From assembly GCA_016718805.1 (NCBI GenBank), contig JADKCP010000001.1, positions 496,001 to 560,000 on the forward strand: 64,000 nucleotides of DNA, in the 5' to 3' direction. Source of the DNA: Bacteroidota bacterium. Its GTDB lineage: Bacteria > Bacteroidota > Bacteroidia > UBA4408. Below, one piece after another: positions 35,597 through 45,743 of the stretch; position 1 is the stretch's first letter, and every line of letters begins with the position of its first letter. The notes beneath the pieces are model-generated. The model was not told the origin of the DNA and searched no databases. It saw only the letters and a list, made by a program, of their open reading frames with translations. A program made the position numbers and the translations under genes.

Positions 35597-36865
35597 ATGA
35601 TAGTAGAAATTAAAGTACCAAGTCCGGGTGAATCAATTACAGAAGTAATTATTGCACGATGGCTAAAAAAGGATGGTGATGTGGTTCGCAAAGACGAAGA
35701 ATTATGCGAAATTGATAGTGATAAAGCAACGTTAACGGTGAATGCCGAAGAATCGGGAGCCGTTAAACTGATGGTGAAAGAAGGCGATACCGTGCAAGTA
35801 GGAGCTTCCATTTGTACGATTGATACTAGTGTAAAAGCTCCGGCTTCCAATGAAAGCGTGAATCCACCGGCAAGCAAAGCAGTTCCAACAAATGTTCCTT
35901 CAAACGAGGCAGCAACGACTCAAAAATCAAGTTATGCCAAAGATGTTCCTTCGCCCGCAGCCAAGAAACTGATGGATGAAAATTCAATTCCAGTTTCACA
36001 AATAACAGCGAGTGGCAAAGATGGTAGAATTACTAAATCAGATGTTGCAAGTATTTTGGCAAAAGGATTTTCTGCACCTGTTGCTCCTTCCATTTCTCCA
36101 AAGGCTGTTGTTGTTGCTAGTTCCATGAATGGCGGCCGCGAAACCGAACGTAATAAAATGAGTCCGCTGCGTAAAAAATTGGCTCAACGGCTAGTTGCAG
36201 TAAAAAATGAAACAGCCATGCTTACTACTTTTAATGAAGTAGACATGAGTGCAATAATGAATTTAAGAAGCAAATACAAAGATAAATTCAAAGAAAATTT
36301 CGGCGTAAATTTAGGATTCATGTCCTTTTTCACAAAAGCAGTAACTGAAGCTTTAGCGATGTTTCCTGCTGTTAATGCTCAAATAGATGGAGAGGAAATC
36401 GTATATCATAAATATGCTGATGTTGGAATTGCAGTAAGCGCTCCTAAAGGCCTAGTAGTTCCTGTATTACGAAATGCCGAATTGATGAGCCTTGCACAAA
36501 TTGAAACTGAAATTAAAAACCTCGCGCTGAAAGCACGTGATAATAAAATTACGATTGAGGAAATGAGCGGTGGTACCTTTACCATTACCAATGGAGGAGT
36601 TTTTGGAAGCATGATGAGTACTCCAATAATTAATCCACCACAAAGCGCTATTCTGGGAATGCATAATGTAGTCGACCGTCCCATAGCTATGAACGGTCAA
36701 GTTGTAATTCGTCCGATGATGTATGTGGCACTTAGTTATGACCATCGCATAATTGATGGACGTGAGTCAGTTGGCTTTTTGGTGAAAGTGAAGGAGATGC
36801 TCGAAAATCCTGTTAAAATGATTTTCTCAGGAAAAGATCCTTTGGAGGTGCTGGTAGGACTCTAA
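35597..36865 (+). CDS. sucB: Dihydrolipoyllysine-residue succinyltransferase (E2 of 2-oxoglutarate dehydrogenase)
   Basis: The E2 core of the 2-oxoglutarate dehydrogenase complex transfers the succinyl group to CoA. Domains in order over 422 residues: a lipoyl domain with the lipoylated Lys43 in EIDSDKATLTV, an Ala/Pro/Ser-rich linker (about 80-115), a peripheral subunit-binding domain (SPAAKKLMDENSIPVSQI ... GKDGRITKSDV, about 117-153), and the catalytic domain with YDHRIIDGRESVGFL carrying the active-site His near residue 382. It follows sucA directly. The 427-base gap after it contains the promoter of the respiratory operon. Confidence 0.97.
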   Translation: MIVEIKVPSPGESITEVIIARWLKKDGDVVRKDEELCEIDSDKATLTVNAEESGAVKLMVKEGDTVQVGASICTIDTSVKAPASNESVNPPASKAVPTNVPSNEAATTQKSSYAKDVPSPAAKKLMDENSIPVSQITASGKDGRITKSDVASILAKGFSAPVAPSISPKAVVVASSMNGGRETERNKMSPLRKKLAQRLVAVKNETAMLTTFNEVDMSAIMNLRSKYKDKFKENFGVNLGFMSFFTKAVTEALAMFPAVNAQIDGEEIVYHKYADVGIAVSAPKGLVVPVLRNAELMSLAQIETEIKNLALKARDNKITIEEMSGGTFTITNGGVFGSMMSTPIINPPQSAILGMHNVVDRPIAMNGQVVIRPMMYVALSYDHRIIDGRESVGFLVKVKEMLENPVKMIFSGKDPLEVLVGL

Positions 36866-37292
36866 AATTTTGTAATTCTTTGTTGTGAAATTCAGGAATT
36901 TTTTAGTTCACTTATTCACAAACAACTATTCATAAAATGCTATTTTTTTTGAAAAATGTATAGTGGAAAGTATCAAGTGAATTTTGTTTTCCATTCACTT
37001 GAATTCCGATAGCATTGACCTGTAATTAATTATCTTTTTTAGTAAACGCACAGTTGAAATTTTTTAGTGAACGACTTGCTTATTTAGAATTATTATAAAT
37101 TACAAAATCCCTACTTTTTTCAACATTTTATTTGAGTATAAAATATCTATTCTTGTAAATTTGCGGCCGGTAAAAAAGGGCTTTTGTTAAAAATTGACAA
37201 AATTTCAATGCGCCAATTTTATCACGAATGCCCTAATTTCATTAGGTTTTGTAGCTTATGTTTACTTTGATTTGAACGTTAAAATTGCTTTT
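36866..37292 (+). other. Leader and promoter region of the alternative complex III operon
   Basis: This AT-rich 427-base spacer has no credible gene. Its one clear feature is the promoter at 37131-37163, which would give the operon an untranslated leader of roughly 120 bases. An open frame reading upstream from the actA start to a TTG at 37194 lacks a signal-peptide-like beginning and is not likely to be translated. Confidence 0.6.
37131..37163 (+). promoter_or_regulatory. Bacteroidota-type promoter of actABCDEF-coxBA
   Basis: TTTG (37131-37134) and TAAATTTG (37156-37163) are separated by 21 bases. Both elements match the Bacteroidota -33/-7 consensus, and the spacing is close to the usual value. 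Confidence 0.55.
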
Positions 37293-38546
37293 ATGATAAA
37301 ACTTAAAACAGTCCGTTTTTCTCTCTCCATTCTCCTTTTCTCCTTAATAGTAAATTTTTCAAGTGCATTTGCACAAGCTAGCGCTGAGCAAGGAGAGAAA
37401 ATTTTTAAACAAAATTGTACTTCCTGTCATAGCATTGGTACCACAAAAGTAGTGGGCCCGGGTTTAAAGGATGTAATGAAACGGGTTCCTAGTGAAGAAT
37501 GGTTGAAAACCTGGATTAAGAATAGTTCAGCGGTTATCAAATCAGGAGATGCTTACGCTAAAAAGATTTATGAAGAAAATAATAAGGCAGCCATGTCTTC
37601 TTTCGATAATTTGAAAGATGATCAACTCGCTTCATTGATTGAATATATTAAGAATCCACCCGCTCCTAAACAAGCTGCCACTGCCACCGGAGGCGCTGCC
37701 GGAACTAGTTCTGCCGCTAGCAACGAAGATGGAATTTGGAACTATGTATTACTGGCTTTAGCCGCCATTTTTATTATTTTAATTGTTGTATTAGGTGGTA
37801 TCAAAGAAACTTTGGCTCGTTTGGTGCGCGAAAGAGATGGATTACCTGAGCCTGTTAAATTAGCTACTGTTCCTGCTGCAAAACATTGGATGCGTACCCA
37901 CAAGAAGCACATGGCAGTAATAATTTTGTTTTTGGTAAGTTGGGGATCTCGCGCAGCTTGGAATGGAATGATGGATTTAGGTGTGTATACCGGATATAAA
38001 CCGGAACAACCAATTAAGTTTTCACACAAGATTCACGCTGGACAAAACGCCATCAACTGCGTGTATTGTCACTCCGGCGTTGAAAAGAGTAAAGTGGCAA
38101 ATGTTCCATCTGCCAACGTATGTATGAATTGTCATAAATACATTCAAGAAGGTCCTAACACTGGTAAAACTGAGATTGCAAAAATTTATGCAGCGCTTGA
38201 CTATAATCCAACAACTCAAGTTTACGGTCCAAATCAAAAGCCAATTAAGTGGGTTCGTGTACATACTCTGCCTGACATAGTATATTTTAATCACTCACAA
38301 CACGTGGTAGTTGGTAAAATTGAATGTACCAAATGCCATGGACCTGTTGCCGAAATGGATACTATTCGTCAGTATTCCCCACTTACGATGGGCTGGTGTG
38401 TAAATTGTCACCGCGAAACAGAAGTGCAAATGGCTGGTAATCCTTATTACGATAAACTACATGCTAAACTAGCCTCAGAGCACAAAGGTGAAAAAATTAC
38501 AGTGGATAAAATGGGTGGTATTGAATGTGGTAAATGTCATTATTAA
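37293..38546 (+). CDS. actA: Alternative complex III subunit ActA, multiheme cytochrome c with fused monoheme domain
   Basis: ActA carries electrons from the quinol-oxidising core of alternative complex III to its acceptor on the periplasmic side. I choose the ATG at 37293 because it begins a signal peptide (MIKLKTVRFSLSILLF ... SSAFAQ); the longer frame lacks this. The 417-residue product has an N-terminal cytochrome c domain with CTSCH (residue 42), two hydrophobic segments (WNYVLLALAAIFIILIVVLG near 150 and HMAVIILFLVSWGSRAAW near 208), then a pentaheme part with CVYCH (256), CMNCH (277), CTKCH (345), CVNCH (369) and CGKCH (412). That makes six heme sites in all. It heads the act-cox operon. 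Confidence 0.93.
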   Translation: MIKLKTVRFSLSILLFSLIVNFSSAFAQASAEQGEKIFKQNCTSCHSIGTTKVVGPGLKDVMKRVPSEEWLKTWIKNSSAVIKSGDAYAKKIYEENNKAAMSSFDNLKDDQLASLIEYIKNPPAPKQAATATGGAAGTSSAASNEDGIWNYVLLALAAIFIILIVVLGGIKETLARLVRERDGLPEPVKLATVPAAKHWMRTHKKHMAVIILFLVSWGSRAAWNGMMDLGVYTGYKPEQPIKFSHKIHAGQNAINCVYCHSGVEKSKVANVPSANVCMNCHKYIQEGPNTGKTEIAKIYAALDYNPTTQVYGPNQKPIKWVRVHTLPDIVYFNHSQHVVVGKIECTKCHGPVAEMDTIRQYSPLTMGWCVNCHRETEVQMAGNPYYDKLHAKLASEHKGEKITVDKMGGIECGKCHY

Positions 38547-38639
38547 TAAAACGAATATTTGAATTATAGTTTTTAGATGAGTGAATTGCTTTTCGTTAAT
38601 TCCTGATTTAAAATTCAACATTTAGCTTTTACAAAAAAT

Positions 38640-41600
38640 ATGGGTACAACAAAAAAATACTGGAAGGGATTAGAAGATTTAAATAACGACCCTGCGTTTA
38701 TTAAATCAGCGCAAAGCGAATTTGCCGAAGAAATTCCAATGGAGCAATTTCTATCCAATGATTCGTTGGAAGAGACTTCTACACCCAGAAGAGATTTCCT
38801 TAAATTTTTAGGATTTTCTGTTACAGCAGCTTCCCTTGCCGCTTGCCAAACTCCCGTAAGCAGAGTAATTCCGTATGTTATTAAACCCGAAGAAATTACG
38901 GTTGGTGTTAGCAATTGGTATGCAACTGCTTTTTACGATGGCCATGATTTTTGCAATGTATTAGTTAAAACCCGCGAAGGCCGTCCTATTAAGATTGAAG
39001 GAAACAAATTATCATCCATTACACAAGGTGGTACCAATTCACGTGTTCAAGCTTCAGTTTTATCCTTATATGATAATGAACGAGCAAACGGACCAAAGGA
39101 AAAAGGTGCTCCAACTACCTGGGAAGATGCCGATAAAAAAATTATAGCTCAGCTCGATTCAATTGCTGCTGCTGGTGGTGCTATTGCCTTGTTAAGTTCC
39201 TCTATTATTAGTCCAAGCACTCAACAAATTATCACCGATTTTAGTGCGAAATATAAAAATGTTAAACACGTTACATACGACGCTGTTTCTTATTCCGGAA
39301 TTATTGAAGCAAATAAACAAAGTTTTGCTAAAGCAGTTGTTCCGGTTTACAATTTCGAGAATGCCAAAGTAATTGTAAGTTTTGCTTGTGATTTTCTTAC
39401 CAACTGGGTTTCGCCAATTGAAACCGCTCGTCAGTATGCAAAAAACCGAAAGGTTAGCGACGAGAATAAGACCATGAGCAAACATTACCAATTTGAAAGC
39501 AACCTGTCCTTAACCGGAAGTAATGCAGATGAACGAATTGGTATTAAGCCTTCACAAATGGGTGCTGCTTTAATCAGCTTGTACAATAAGGTGTCTGGCT
39601 CTTCTTTATCGACAAAACAATTAGAATTTGATTCACATATTACCGCTGCAGCAAAAGAACTTGTTGCTGCTAAAGGAAAATCATTGGTAGTTTGTGGTTC
39701 TAATGATCCAGCAATTCAACTTATTGTTAATGCCATTAACAACACATTAGGAAATTACGGCGCTACCATCGATATTGATAATGCAAATCGCACACATCAA
39801 GGTAACGATGCTGATGTAATGGCTCTTGCTGCAGATATGAAAGCAGGCAAAATAGGTGCATTGCTTATGTACAATGTAAATCCGGTATATTCATTGCCTG
39901 CTTCATTAGGTTTTGAAGAAGGAATGAAGAAAACAGCTTTAACTGTTTCATTCAACGACCGTGAAGATGAGACTGGAAGCTTGGCAACCTTTTTATTACC
40001 CGACCATCATTACCTCGAATCATGGGGTGATGCAATGCCAAGAAATGGGGTTTACAGTTTAATACAACCTACTATTTTCCCAATTTTTAATACCCGTTCA
40101 GCGCAAGAAAGTTTGATGAAATGGACCGGTATTGCCGGTGATTACCAAGCCTATGTTAAGGCTAACTGGGAGAAAAATATTTTCCCGATGCAAACAAGTG
40201 AGGTATTGTTTGAAAACAATTGGATGAAAAGCTTGCACGATGGGGGAATTGAATTTAGTATGACACCTGCAGTTGCACCTACCTTTGCAGGAGATGCTGC
40301 CGCTGCTGCTGCACTAATTATGCAATCTGCTGCTAAAGCAGGTTCTTTTGAAATTACCTTGTATGAAAAAACGCCAATAGGAAACGGAAATCAAGCGAAT
40401 AACCCTTGGTTACAGGAAGTTCCGGACCCAGTTTCGAAAGTAGTTTGGGACAATTATATTACCATGTCTCCAAAACAAATGAAAGAACTTGGATTTGAAA
40501 CTTTCCAGGAACAACGTGCAATGGCAGATGTGGTTGAAGTTACTGTAAATGGTGTTACCTTAAGAGCTCCTGTATTTCCTCAACCCGGACAAGTTTATGG
40601 AACTGTTGGATTAGCGCTAGGTTATGGACGAACCAAGGCAGGTAAATGCGGAAATATTGGAAGTAACGCCTATTCATTTGTAGGAAATACAAACGGAACA
40701 TTGAGCTATACCAGCTTCGATGCAAAAATAGGTGCTTCAGTTGATAAATATAGCTTGGCTTCTACCCAAACACACCATACACTCATGGGTCGTAACATGG
40801 TGAAAGAAGCCAGTCTAGCTGAGTATATTAAAGATTCGAAAGCAGGCAATGAGCGCGAAATGTTCAAAGTTAAGGAAGGACATGAGCACATTGAAAAATC
40901 AGCCGAAGAATTAGATTTGTGGGCTACAAAGGATTATCCTAAACAACCAACTACCGATTTAAAATGGAGTATGAGCATCGACTTAAACTCTTGTATTGGT
41001 TGTGGAAACTGTGTTGTTAGCTGCTCTGCCGAAAACAATGTTCCTGTTGTTGGTAAAGATCAGGTAAGTAAAACACGCGAAATGCATTGGATTCGTATCG
41101 ATCGCTATTATACAAGCGACATGACCAAGGCTAAAGCGGCTGAAGAAGGTAAAGGTAAAATCGACATGTTTACAGCCATGGAAATTCCTTCAGATAATCC
41201 TAAGGTAGTTTTCCAACCGGTTATGTGTCAGCACTGTGACCACGCACCTTGTGAAACTGTTTGTCCGGTATTAGCTACAACGCATAGCAGCGAAGGTTTA
41301 AATCAAATGACCTACAATCGTTGCTTAGGAACGAAATACTGTGCCAACAACTGCCCTTATAAAGTGCGTCGATTCAACTGGTACCGTTACACCAACGATA
41401 AGGATTTTGATTTTAACTTAACCAACGACCTAGGTAGAATGGTATTGAATCCTGATGTTTCAGTGCGCTCTAGAGGGGTTATGGAAAAGTGTAGCATGTG
41501 TGTTCAGCGAATTCAGGAAGGAAAATTAGCTGCTAAAAAAGACGGCAGAAGAATTAACGATGGTGAAATTCAAACAGCCTGTGCACAATCATGCCCAACA

Positions 41601-41756
41601 AATGCAATTGTTTTCGGAAATATTTTCGATGAAAATAGTCAGGTTGCAAAAAATAGTAAAGACGAACGTATGTATCATATGCTCGAAGAAATTGATGTTC
41701 AACCTTCTATTTTCTACTTGACTAAAATTAGAAATACCGAAGAAAAAGAAGCTTAA
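38640..41756 (+). CDS. actB: Alternative complex III subunit ActB (molybdopterin-like and iron-sulfur fusion)
   Basis: This 1038-residue subunit combines a molybdopterin-oxidoreductase-like half, which in this family lacks the cofactor, with a C-terminal ferredoxin-like half. Near residue 50 it carries a Tat-type signal with a lipobox (RRDFLKFLGF ... SLAACQTP), so it is probably exported folded and lipid-anchored. Iron-sulfur cysteines are grouped as CIGCGNCVVSC, CQHCDHAPCETVC, CLGTKYCANNC, and CSMC with CAQSCPT, enough for four clusters (one 3Fe-4S and three 4Fe-4S in characterised relatives). It follows actA by 93 bases. Confidence 0.95.
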   Translation: MGTTKKYWKGLEDLNNDPAFIKSAQSEFAEEIPMEQFLSNDSLEETSTPRRDFLKFLGFSVTAASLAACQTPVSRVIPYVIKPEEITVGVSNWYATAFYDGHDFCNVLVKTREGRPIKIEGNKLSSITQGGTNSRVQASVLSLYDNERANGPKEKGAPTTWEDADKKIIAQLDSIAAAGGAIALLSSSIISPSTQQIITDFSAKYKNVKHVTYDAVSYSGIIEANKQSFAKAVVPVYNFENAKVIVSFACDFLTNWVSPIETARQYAKNRKVSDENKTMSKHYQFESNLSLTGSNADERIGIKPSQMGAALISLYNKVSGSSLSTKQLEFDSHITAAAKELVAAKGKSLVVCGSNDPAIQLIVNAINNTLGNYGATIDIDNANRTHQGNDADVMALAADMKAGKIGALLMYNVNPVYSLPASLGFEEGMKKTALTVSFNDREDETGSLATFLLPDHHYLESWGDAMPRNGVYSLIQPTIFPIFNTRSAQESLMKWTGIAGDYQAYVKANWEKNIFPMQTSEVLFENNWMKSLHDGGIEFSMTPAVAPTFAGDAAAAAALIMQSAAKAGSFEITLYEKTPIGNGNQANNPWLQEVPDPVSKVVWDNYITMSPKQMKELGFETFQEQRAMADVVEVTVNGVTLRAPVFPQPGQVYGTVGLALGYGRTKAGKCGNIGSNAYSFVGNTNGTLSYTSFDAKIGASVDKYSLASTQTHHTLMGRNMVKEASLAEYIKDSKAGNEREMFKVKEGHEHIEKSAEELDLWATKDYPKQPTTDLKWSMSIDLNSCIGCGNCVVSCSAENNVPVVGKDQVSKTREMHWIRIDRYYTSDMTKAKAAEEGKGKIDMFTAMEIPSDNPKVVFQPVMCQHCDHAPCETVCPVLATTHSSEGLNQMTYNRCLGTKYCANNCPYKVRRFNWYRYTNDKDFDFNLTNDLGRMVLNPDVSVRSRGVMEKCSMCVQRIQEGKLAAKKDGRRINDGEIQTACAQSCPTNAIVFGNIFDENSQVAKNSKDERMYHMLEEIDVQPSIFYLTKIRNTEEKEA

Positions 41757-41814
41757 TTGAATGATGATTCAGTTCATCGGATAAAATAAATTTTTTGTAA
41801 AAATTCAGAATACT

Positions 41815-43228
41815 ATGATGTACGAAGCACCGATAAGAGAACCGCTGATTTTAGGTGATAAAACGAACCACCAAATAACCGAAGATGTTTGCCGACCGAT
41901 AGAAGGCAAAGCAAATAAATACTGGTGGTGGGCATTTGCCATATCTGTTGCCATGTTATTGTGGTGGGTGCTTTGCGTAAGTATTACAGTTGGAAAAGGG
42001 ATTGGTGTTTGGGGATTAAACAACGTTGTGGATTGGGGTTGGGATATCACCAATTTCGTATGGTGGGTTGGTATTGGTCACGCAGGTACCTTGATTTCTG
42101 CAATTCTCTTGTTGTTCCGTCAAAAGTGGCGATTGTCAATTAATCGTGCAGCCGAAGCAATGACCATTTTTGCCGTAATCTGTGCCGCATCTTTCCTATT
42201 AACTCACACCGGTCGTCCTTGGTTAGATTATATATTGTTTCCACTCCCAAATCAATTCGGTTCCTTGTGGGTAAACTTTAACTCACCTTTAATTTGGGAT
42301 ACTTTTGCAGTTTCTACCTATTTCTCGGTTTCATTGGTTTTTTGGTACACTGGTTTGATTCCTGATTTTGCTGTTGTTCGCGATCGTGCAAAAACCAAAG
42401 GTTACAAAAGATTCTATAGCTTATTAAGTTTTGGATGGGTTGGATCTGCTAAAAACTGGCAGCGATTTGAAGAAGTTTCACTTGTACTAGCAGGTATGAG
42501 TACTCCACTAGTACTATCAGTGCATACTATCGTATCAATGGACTTTGCCACTTCCATCATTCCGGGATGGCATACTACTATTTTCCCACCTTATTTCGTT
42601 GCGGGGGCTATTTTCTCTGGATTTGCAATGGTTCAAACCTTGCTCATTATTACCCGCAAGGTACTTAGTTTGGAAGATTATATTACAAATTATCACATCG
42701 ATATGATGAACCGTATTATCTTAATCACCGGTTCAATCGTTGGTGTAGCTTATATCACAGAGTTTTTTATCGCTTGGTATTCTGGTGTTGAATATGAATC
42801 ATATGCCTTCATTAACCGTGCTACCGGTTATTATTGGTGGGCGTATTGGAGCATGATGACTTGCAATGTTATTACTCCTCAGCTATTTTGGTTCAAAAAA
42901 ATCAGAACCAGTGTTATGGCAACATTTATTATCTCAATATTTGTAAACATCGGAATGTGGTTCGAGCGTTTTGTAATTATTGTTACCTCACTTCACCGTG
43001 CGTATATGCCTTCAGAATGGGGCTTCTATCATCCATCATGGGTTGAAGTAGGTATTTTTATTGGTTCACTTGGATTGTTTTTTTACATGCTTCTTGCTTT
43101 TTGTTCGCTTCTTCCCTGTTATAGCAATGAGTGAATTAAAAACAATTACTAAAGTATCCGGAACTAAAATTCGCAAAGAGTATAAAGATATGGATGAGGC
43201 ACACGCACACAGCGATGCCGCACATTAA
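41815..43228 (+). CDS. actC: Alternative complex III subunit ActC (NrfD-like), frameshifted near its C-terminus
   Basis: ActC is the polytopic NrfD-like membrane subunit thought to hold the quinol site. About ten membrane segments are visible, with PIREPLILGDKTNHQITEDV at the N-terminus and AGMSTPLVLSVHTIVSMDFA in the middle. In the given sequence the frame ends at 43134 with CYSNE. If one C is removed from the CCC at 43114-43116, the protein instead continues LLPVIAMSELKTITKVSGTK and ends at 43228 with a His-rich tail (DEAHAHSDAAH). That tail has normal coding character and fills the otherwise empty gap before actD, so I take the full gene as 41815-43228 with a one-base insertion. The first 433 or so residues are unaffected. 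Confidence 0.88.
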
Positions 43229-43267
43229 TAAAGGATAAATAAAAAAAATATTCCAAAACCGAAGAGT

Positions 43268-43792
43268 ATGAGTAAAATGATTTTTGCAATATTTAGTGAT
43301 GAAGAAGTGGTGCTTCACCAAATACCTTCTTTGAAATCACAAGGAGTGCGGATAAAGGATGTATTTAGTCCCTTTCCAATACATGGATTAGACAAAGCAC
43401 TCGGGTTAAAGCGAACCCGTATTTCAATCTGTTCTTTCCTTTATGGAATGACCGGTTTGAGCCTTGCCATATTGATGATTTGGTACATGAACATTAGCGA
43501 TTGGCCAATGAATATTGGTGGTAAACCAAATTATTTTTTCTATAAAAATGTACCTGCATTCGTGCCGGTTTTGTTTGAATCAACAGTTTTATGTGCTGCA
43601 CATGGAATGGTGATTACATTTTACCTAAGAAGTAAATTAATACCGGGCGTAACAGCTTTTGTACCGGATGTTCGTATGACCGATGATAAAATTGTAATGC
43701 AAGTAGAAGTTAAGGATGCTTCTAAAGAAGCTGAAATTACTGCTATGCTTATGAAAGCTGGTGCTGAAGAAGTGAAAGAATACGGTAAATAA
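43268..43792 (+). CDS. actD: Alternative complex III subunit ActD (DUF3341)
   Basis: This 174-residue membrane subunit begins with a small alpha/beta domain (MIFAIFSDEEVVLHQIPSLK) and has two membrane segments (SFLYGMTGLSLAILMIWYM and FVPVLFESTVLCAAHGMVIT), the usual DUF3341 arrangement of ActD. In solved complexes ActD packs against the NrfD-like subunits and carries no redox cofactor. The C-terminal 45 residues are soluble and charged. Its position between actC and actE is the standard operon order. Confidence 0.93.
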   Translation: MSKMIFAIFSDEEVVLHQIPSLKSQGVRIKDVFSPFPIHGLDKALGLKRTRISICSFLYGMTGLSLAILMIWYMNISDWPMNIGGKPNYFFYKNVPAFVPVLFESTVLCAAHGMVITFYLRSKLIPGVTAFVPDVRMTDDKIVMQVEVKDASKEAEITAMLMKAGAEEVKEYGK

Positions 43793-43826
43793 TTTAGATT
43801 GAATTAAGAATTTAAAAACTGATATC

Positions 43827-44498
43827 GTGAATAGTATTTTAAAAAATGTAAAATCTTTAGCACTGTTTTCTGCCGCCGGTGTTATATTGATGCTAAGTTC
43901 CTGTGATGATGCAAATCCATTGAGTCCAGGCTTAGAATATATGCCCGACATGTATCGCTCGGAAGCCTATAAACCTTATACAGCTAACCCGGTTTATAAA
44001 GACAGTATGGAAGCTCGAATGCCCGTACCCGGAACCATTTCCCAAGGTGCAGTTCCTAATTCAAGCATTACTATCAACGAGTTGATCTACCCTTATCCAA
44101 ATACTCCTGAAGGCTATGAAGCAGCTGGATTAAATTTAAAAAATCCATTAGCACAGAATGCAAAGAATTTGGAAGATGGTAAGGTACTTTTTACCAAAAT
44201 GTGTGTTCATTGCCACGGAGCAAAAGGTGATGGTGCAGGTAGTTTGAAAGTTGCCGGTGAAGTATTTCCAGTCCCTTCTTATACAAGTGATGCGATAAAA
44301 AATCTTCCAGAAGGAAAAATGTTCCATACGCTAAATTATGGTAAAGGCTTGATGGGCTCTCATGCTTCACAACTTAATAAAGAAGAACGTTGGAAATGTG
44401 TAATGTATGTACAACAACTTCAGCGTGAAGCTTTAGGTGCTGCCGGTGCAACCGCTGCAGTTGATTCTACTAAAACAGCTTCGACTGAGAAAAAATAA
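43827..44498 (+). CDS. actE: Alternative complex III subunit ActE, monoheme cytochrome c lipoprotein
   Basis: This 223-residue exported protein has a lipoprotein signal (LILMLSSC-type lipobox, LMLSSCDD near residues 22-29), so it is membrane-anchored through the N-terminal cysteine. A single heme c site, CVHCHGAKGDGAG, occurs near residues 127-139, with a probable axial Met in the C-terminal half (MGSHASQL region). It passes electrons out of the complex. An Ala/Thr-rich tail ends the protein. It lies 34 bases after actD and 26 bases before actF. Confidence 0.93.
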   Translation: MNSILKNVKSLALFSAAGVILMLSSCDDANPLSPGLEYMPDMYRSEAYKPYTANPVYKDSMEARMPVPGTISQGAVPNSSITINELIYPYPNTPEGYEAAGLNLKNPLAQNAKNLEDGKVLFTKMCVHCHGAKGDGAGSLKVAGEVFPVPSYTSDAIKNLPEGKMFHTLNYGKGLMGSHASQLNKEERWKCVMYVQQLQREALGAAGATAAVDSTKTASTEKK

Positions 44499-44524
44499 GT
44501 GTAACAGAAAAAAATATTGGCTTT

Positions 44525-45703
44525 ATGATGAATTATACGGTTACAAAAAACAATAAAATGGTCGCCATAGGTCTTATGGTGCTTGGAATACTGTCAATTG
44601 CTTACGGCTTCTCAACAGGAGACACTACTCGCTCATGGGCCAATTTATTAATTGGGAATTTTTATTTTATGGCAATGGCACTGGGAGCAACCTTTTTTCT
44701 TGCGGTACAATATGTGGCCGAAGTAGGTTGGTCAGTACAAATTAAAAGAGTTTGGATGGCAATGGGACAATACTTGCCTTTTGCAGGGTTGTTCATGATT
44801 TTGATCTTTGCTTTTGGTCATCACGATTTATACTCTTGGACCCATCCTGAAAATTATGATAAAACCTCTGAACACTATGATGCAATATTAGATGGAAAGA
44901 GCGGATACTTAAACATGACATTTTACTTTATTCGCTTGGTATTATATGCAGTTATTTGGGCTGGTTTTGCATTTCTTTTGCGCAAAGAATCATTAAAGGA
45001 AGACGAAGTTGGCGGATATACGCACTATCATAAAGCTTCTAGACTTTCTGCAATATTTCTTGTTCTTTTTGCAATTACGTCCTCCACATCAGCTTGGGAT
45101 ATATTAATGTCGGTAGATGCGCACTGGTTCAGTACCTTGTTTGGATGGTATACTTTTGCCGGTTTATTTGTTACTACAATGACAGTAACAACAATGATAG
45201 TATTGTATTTGAAACGCAAAGGATATTTACCCAATGTGAACGATAATCACATTCATGATTTAGGTAAATTTATGTTTGCTTTCAGTATTTTCTGGACCTA
45301 TTTATGGTTTTCTCAATTCATGCTTATTTGGTATGCTAACCTTCCTGAAGAAGTGGTTTATTTTATGCAACGTCAAGGTCATTACAAACCATTGTTTTTA
45401 GCCAATTTATTCATCAATTTTGCTGTGCCATTTATTGTTTTAATGACACGAGATGCAAAGCGAATGAATGGCTTATTAACCTTTGTAGGATGTGTTATTG
45501 TTGCGGGCCATTGGCTCGATGTTTATATGATGGTAATGCCGGGAACTGTTGGAGAACATGGTTCAATAGGAATACAGGAAATTGGAACTCCTTGTTTTTT
45601 TGCAGGATTATTCATGTGGGTAGTATTCCATAAGTTAGCAGCAGCTCCGCTAATTCCGAAGAATCACCCAATGATTAAAGAAAGCTACTATCATCATATC
45701 TAA
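44525..45703 (+). CDS. actF: Alternative complex III subunit ActF (NrfD-like membrane subunit)
   Basis: ActF is a second polytopic membrane subunit related to ActC. The 392-residue protein has about ten hydrophobic segments and ActF-type stretches such as FGHHDLYSWTHPENYDK and TSSTSAWDILMSVDAHWFST, plus WFSQFMLIWYANLPEE. With ActC it is thought to form the membrane core, possibly including a proton path. It ends 40 bases before coxB. Confidence 0.93.
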   Translation: MMNYTVTKNNKMVAIGLMVLGILSIAYGFSTGDTTRSWANLLIGNFYFMAMALGATFFLAVQYVAEVGWSVQIKRVWMAMGQYLPFAGLFMILIFAFGHHDLYSWTHPENYDKTSEHYDAILDGKSGYLNMTFYFIRLVLYAVIWAGFAFLLRKESLKEDEVGGYTHYHKASRLSAIFLVLFAITSSTSAWDILMSVDAHWFSTLFGWYTFAGLFVTTMTVTTMIVLYLKRKGYLPNVNDNHIHDLGKFMFAFSIFWTYLWFSQFMLIWYANLPEEVVYFMQRQGHYKPLFLANLFINFAVPFIVLMTRDAKRMNGLLTFVGCVIVAGHWLDVYMMVMPGTVGEHGSIGIQEIGTPCFFAGLFMWVVFHKLAAAPLIPKNHPMIKESYYHHI

Positions 45704-45743
45704 TACAAACTCAAGGATTTTTTAACCTCACTAAGCGAAAGAA

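Noticed and set aside
37194..37292. Upstream TTG start for actA
   Set aside because: It would bury the clear signal peptide that starts at 37293 behind 33 residues and leave almost no leader after the promoter at 37131-37163.
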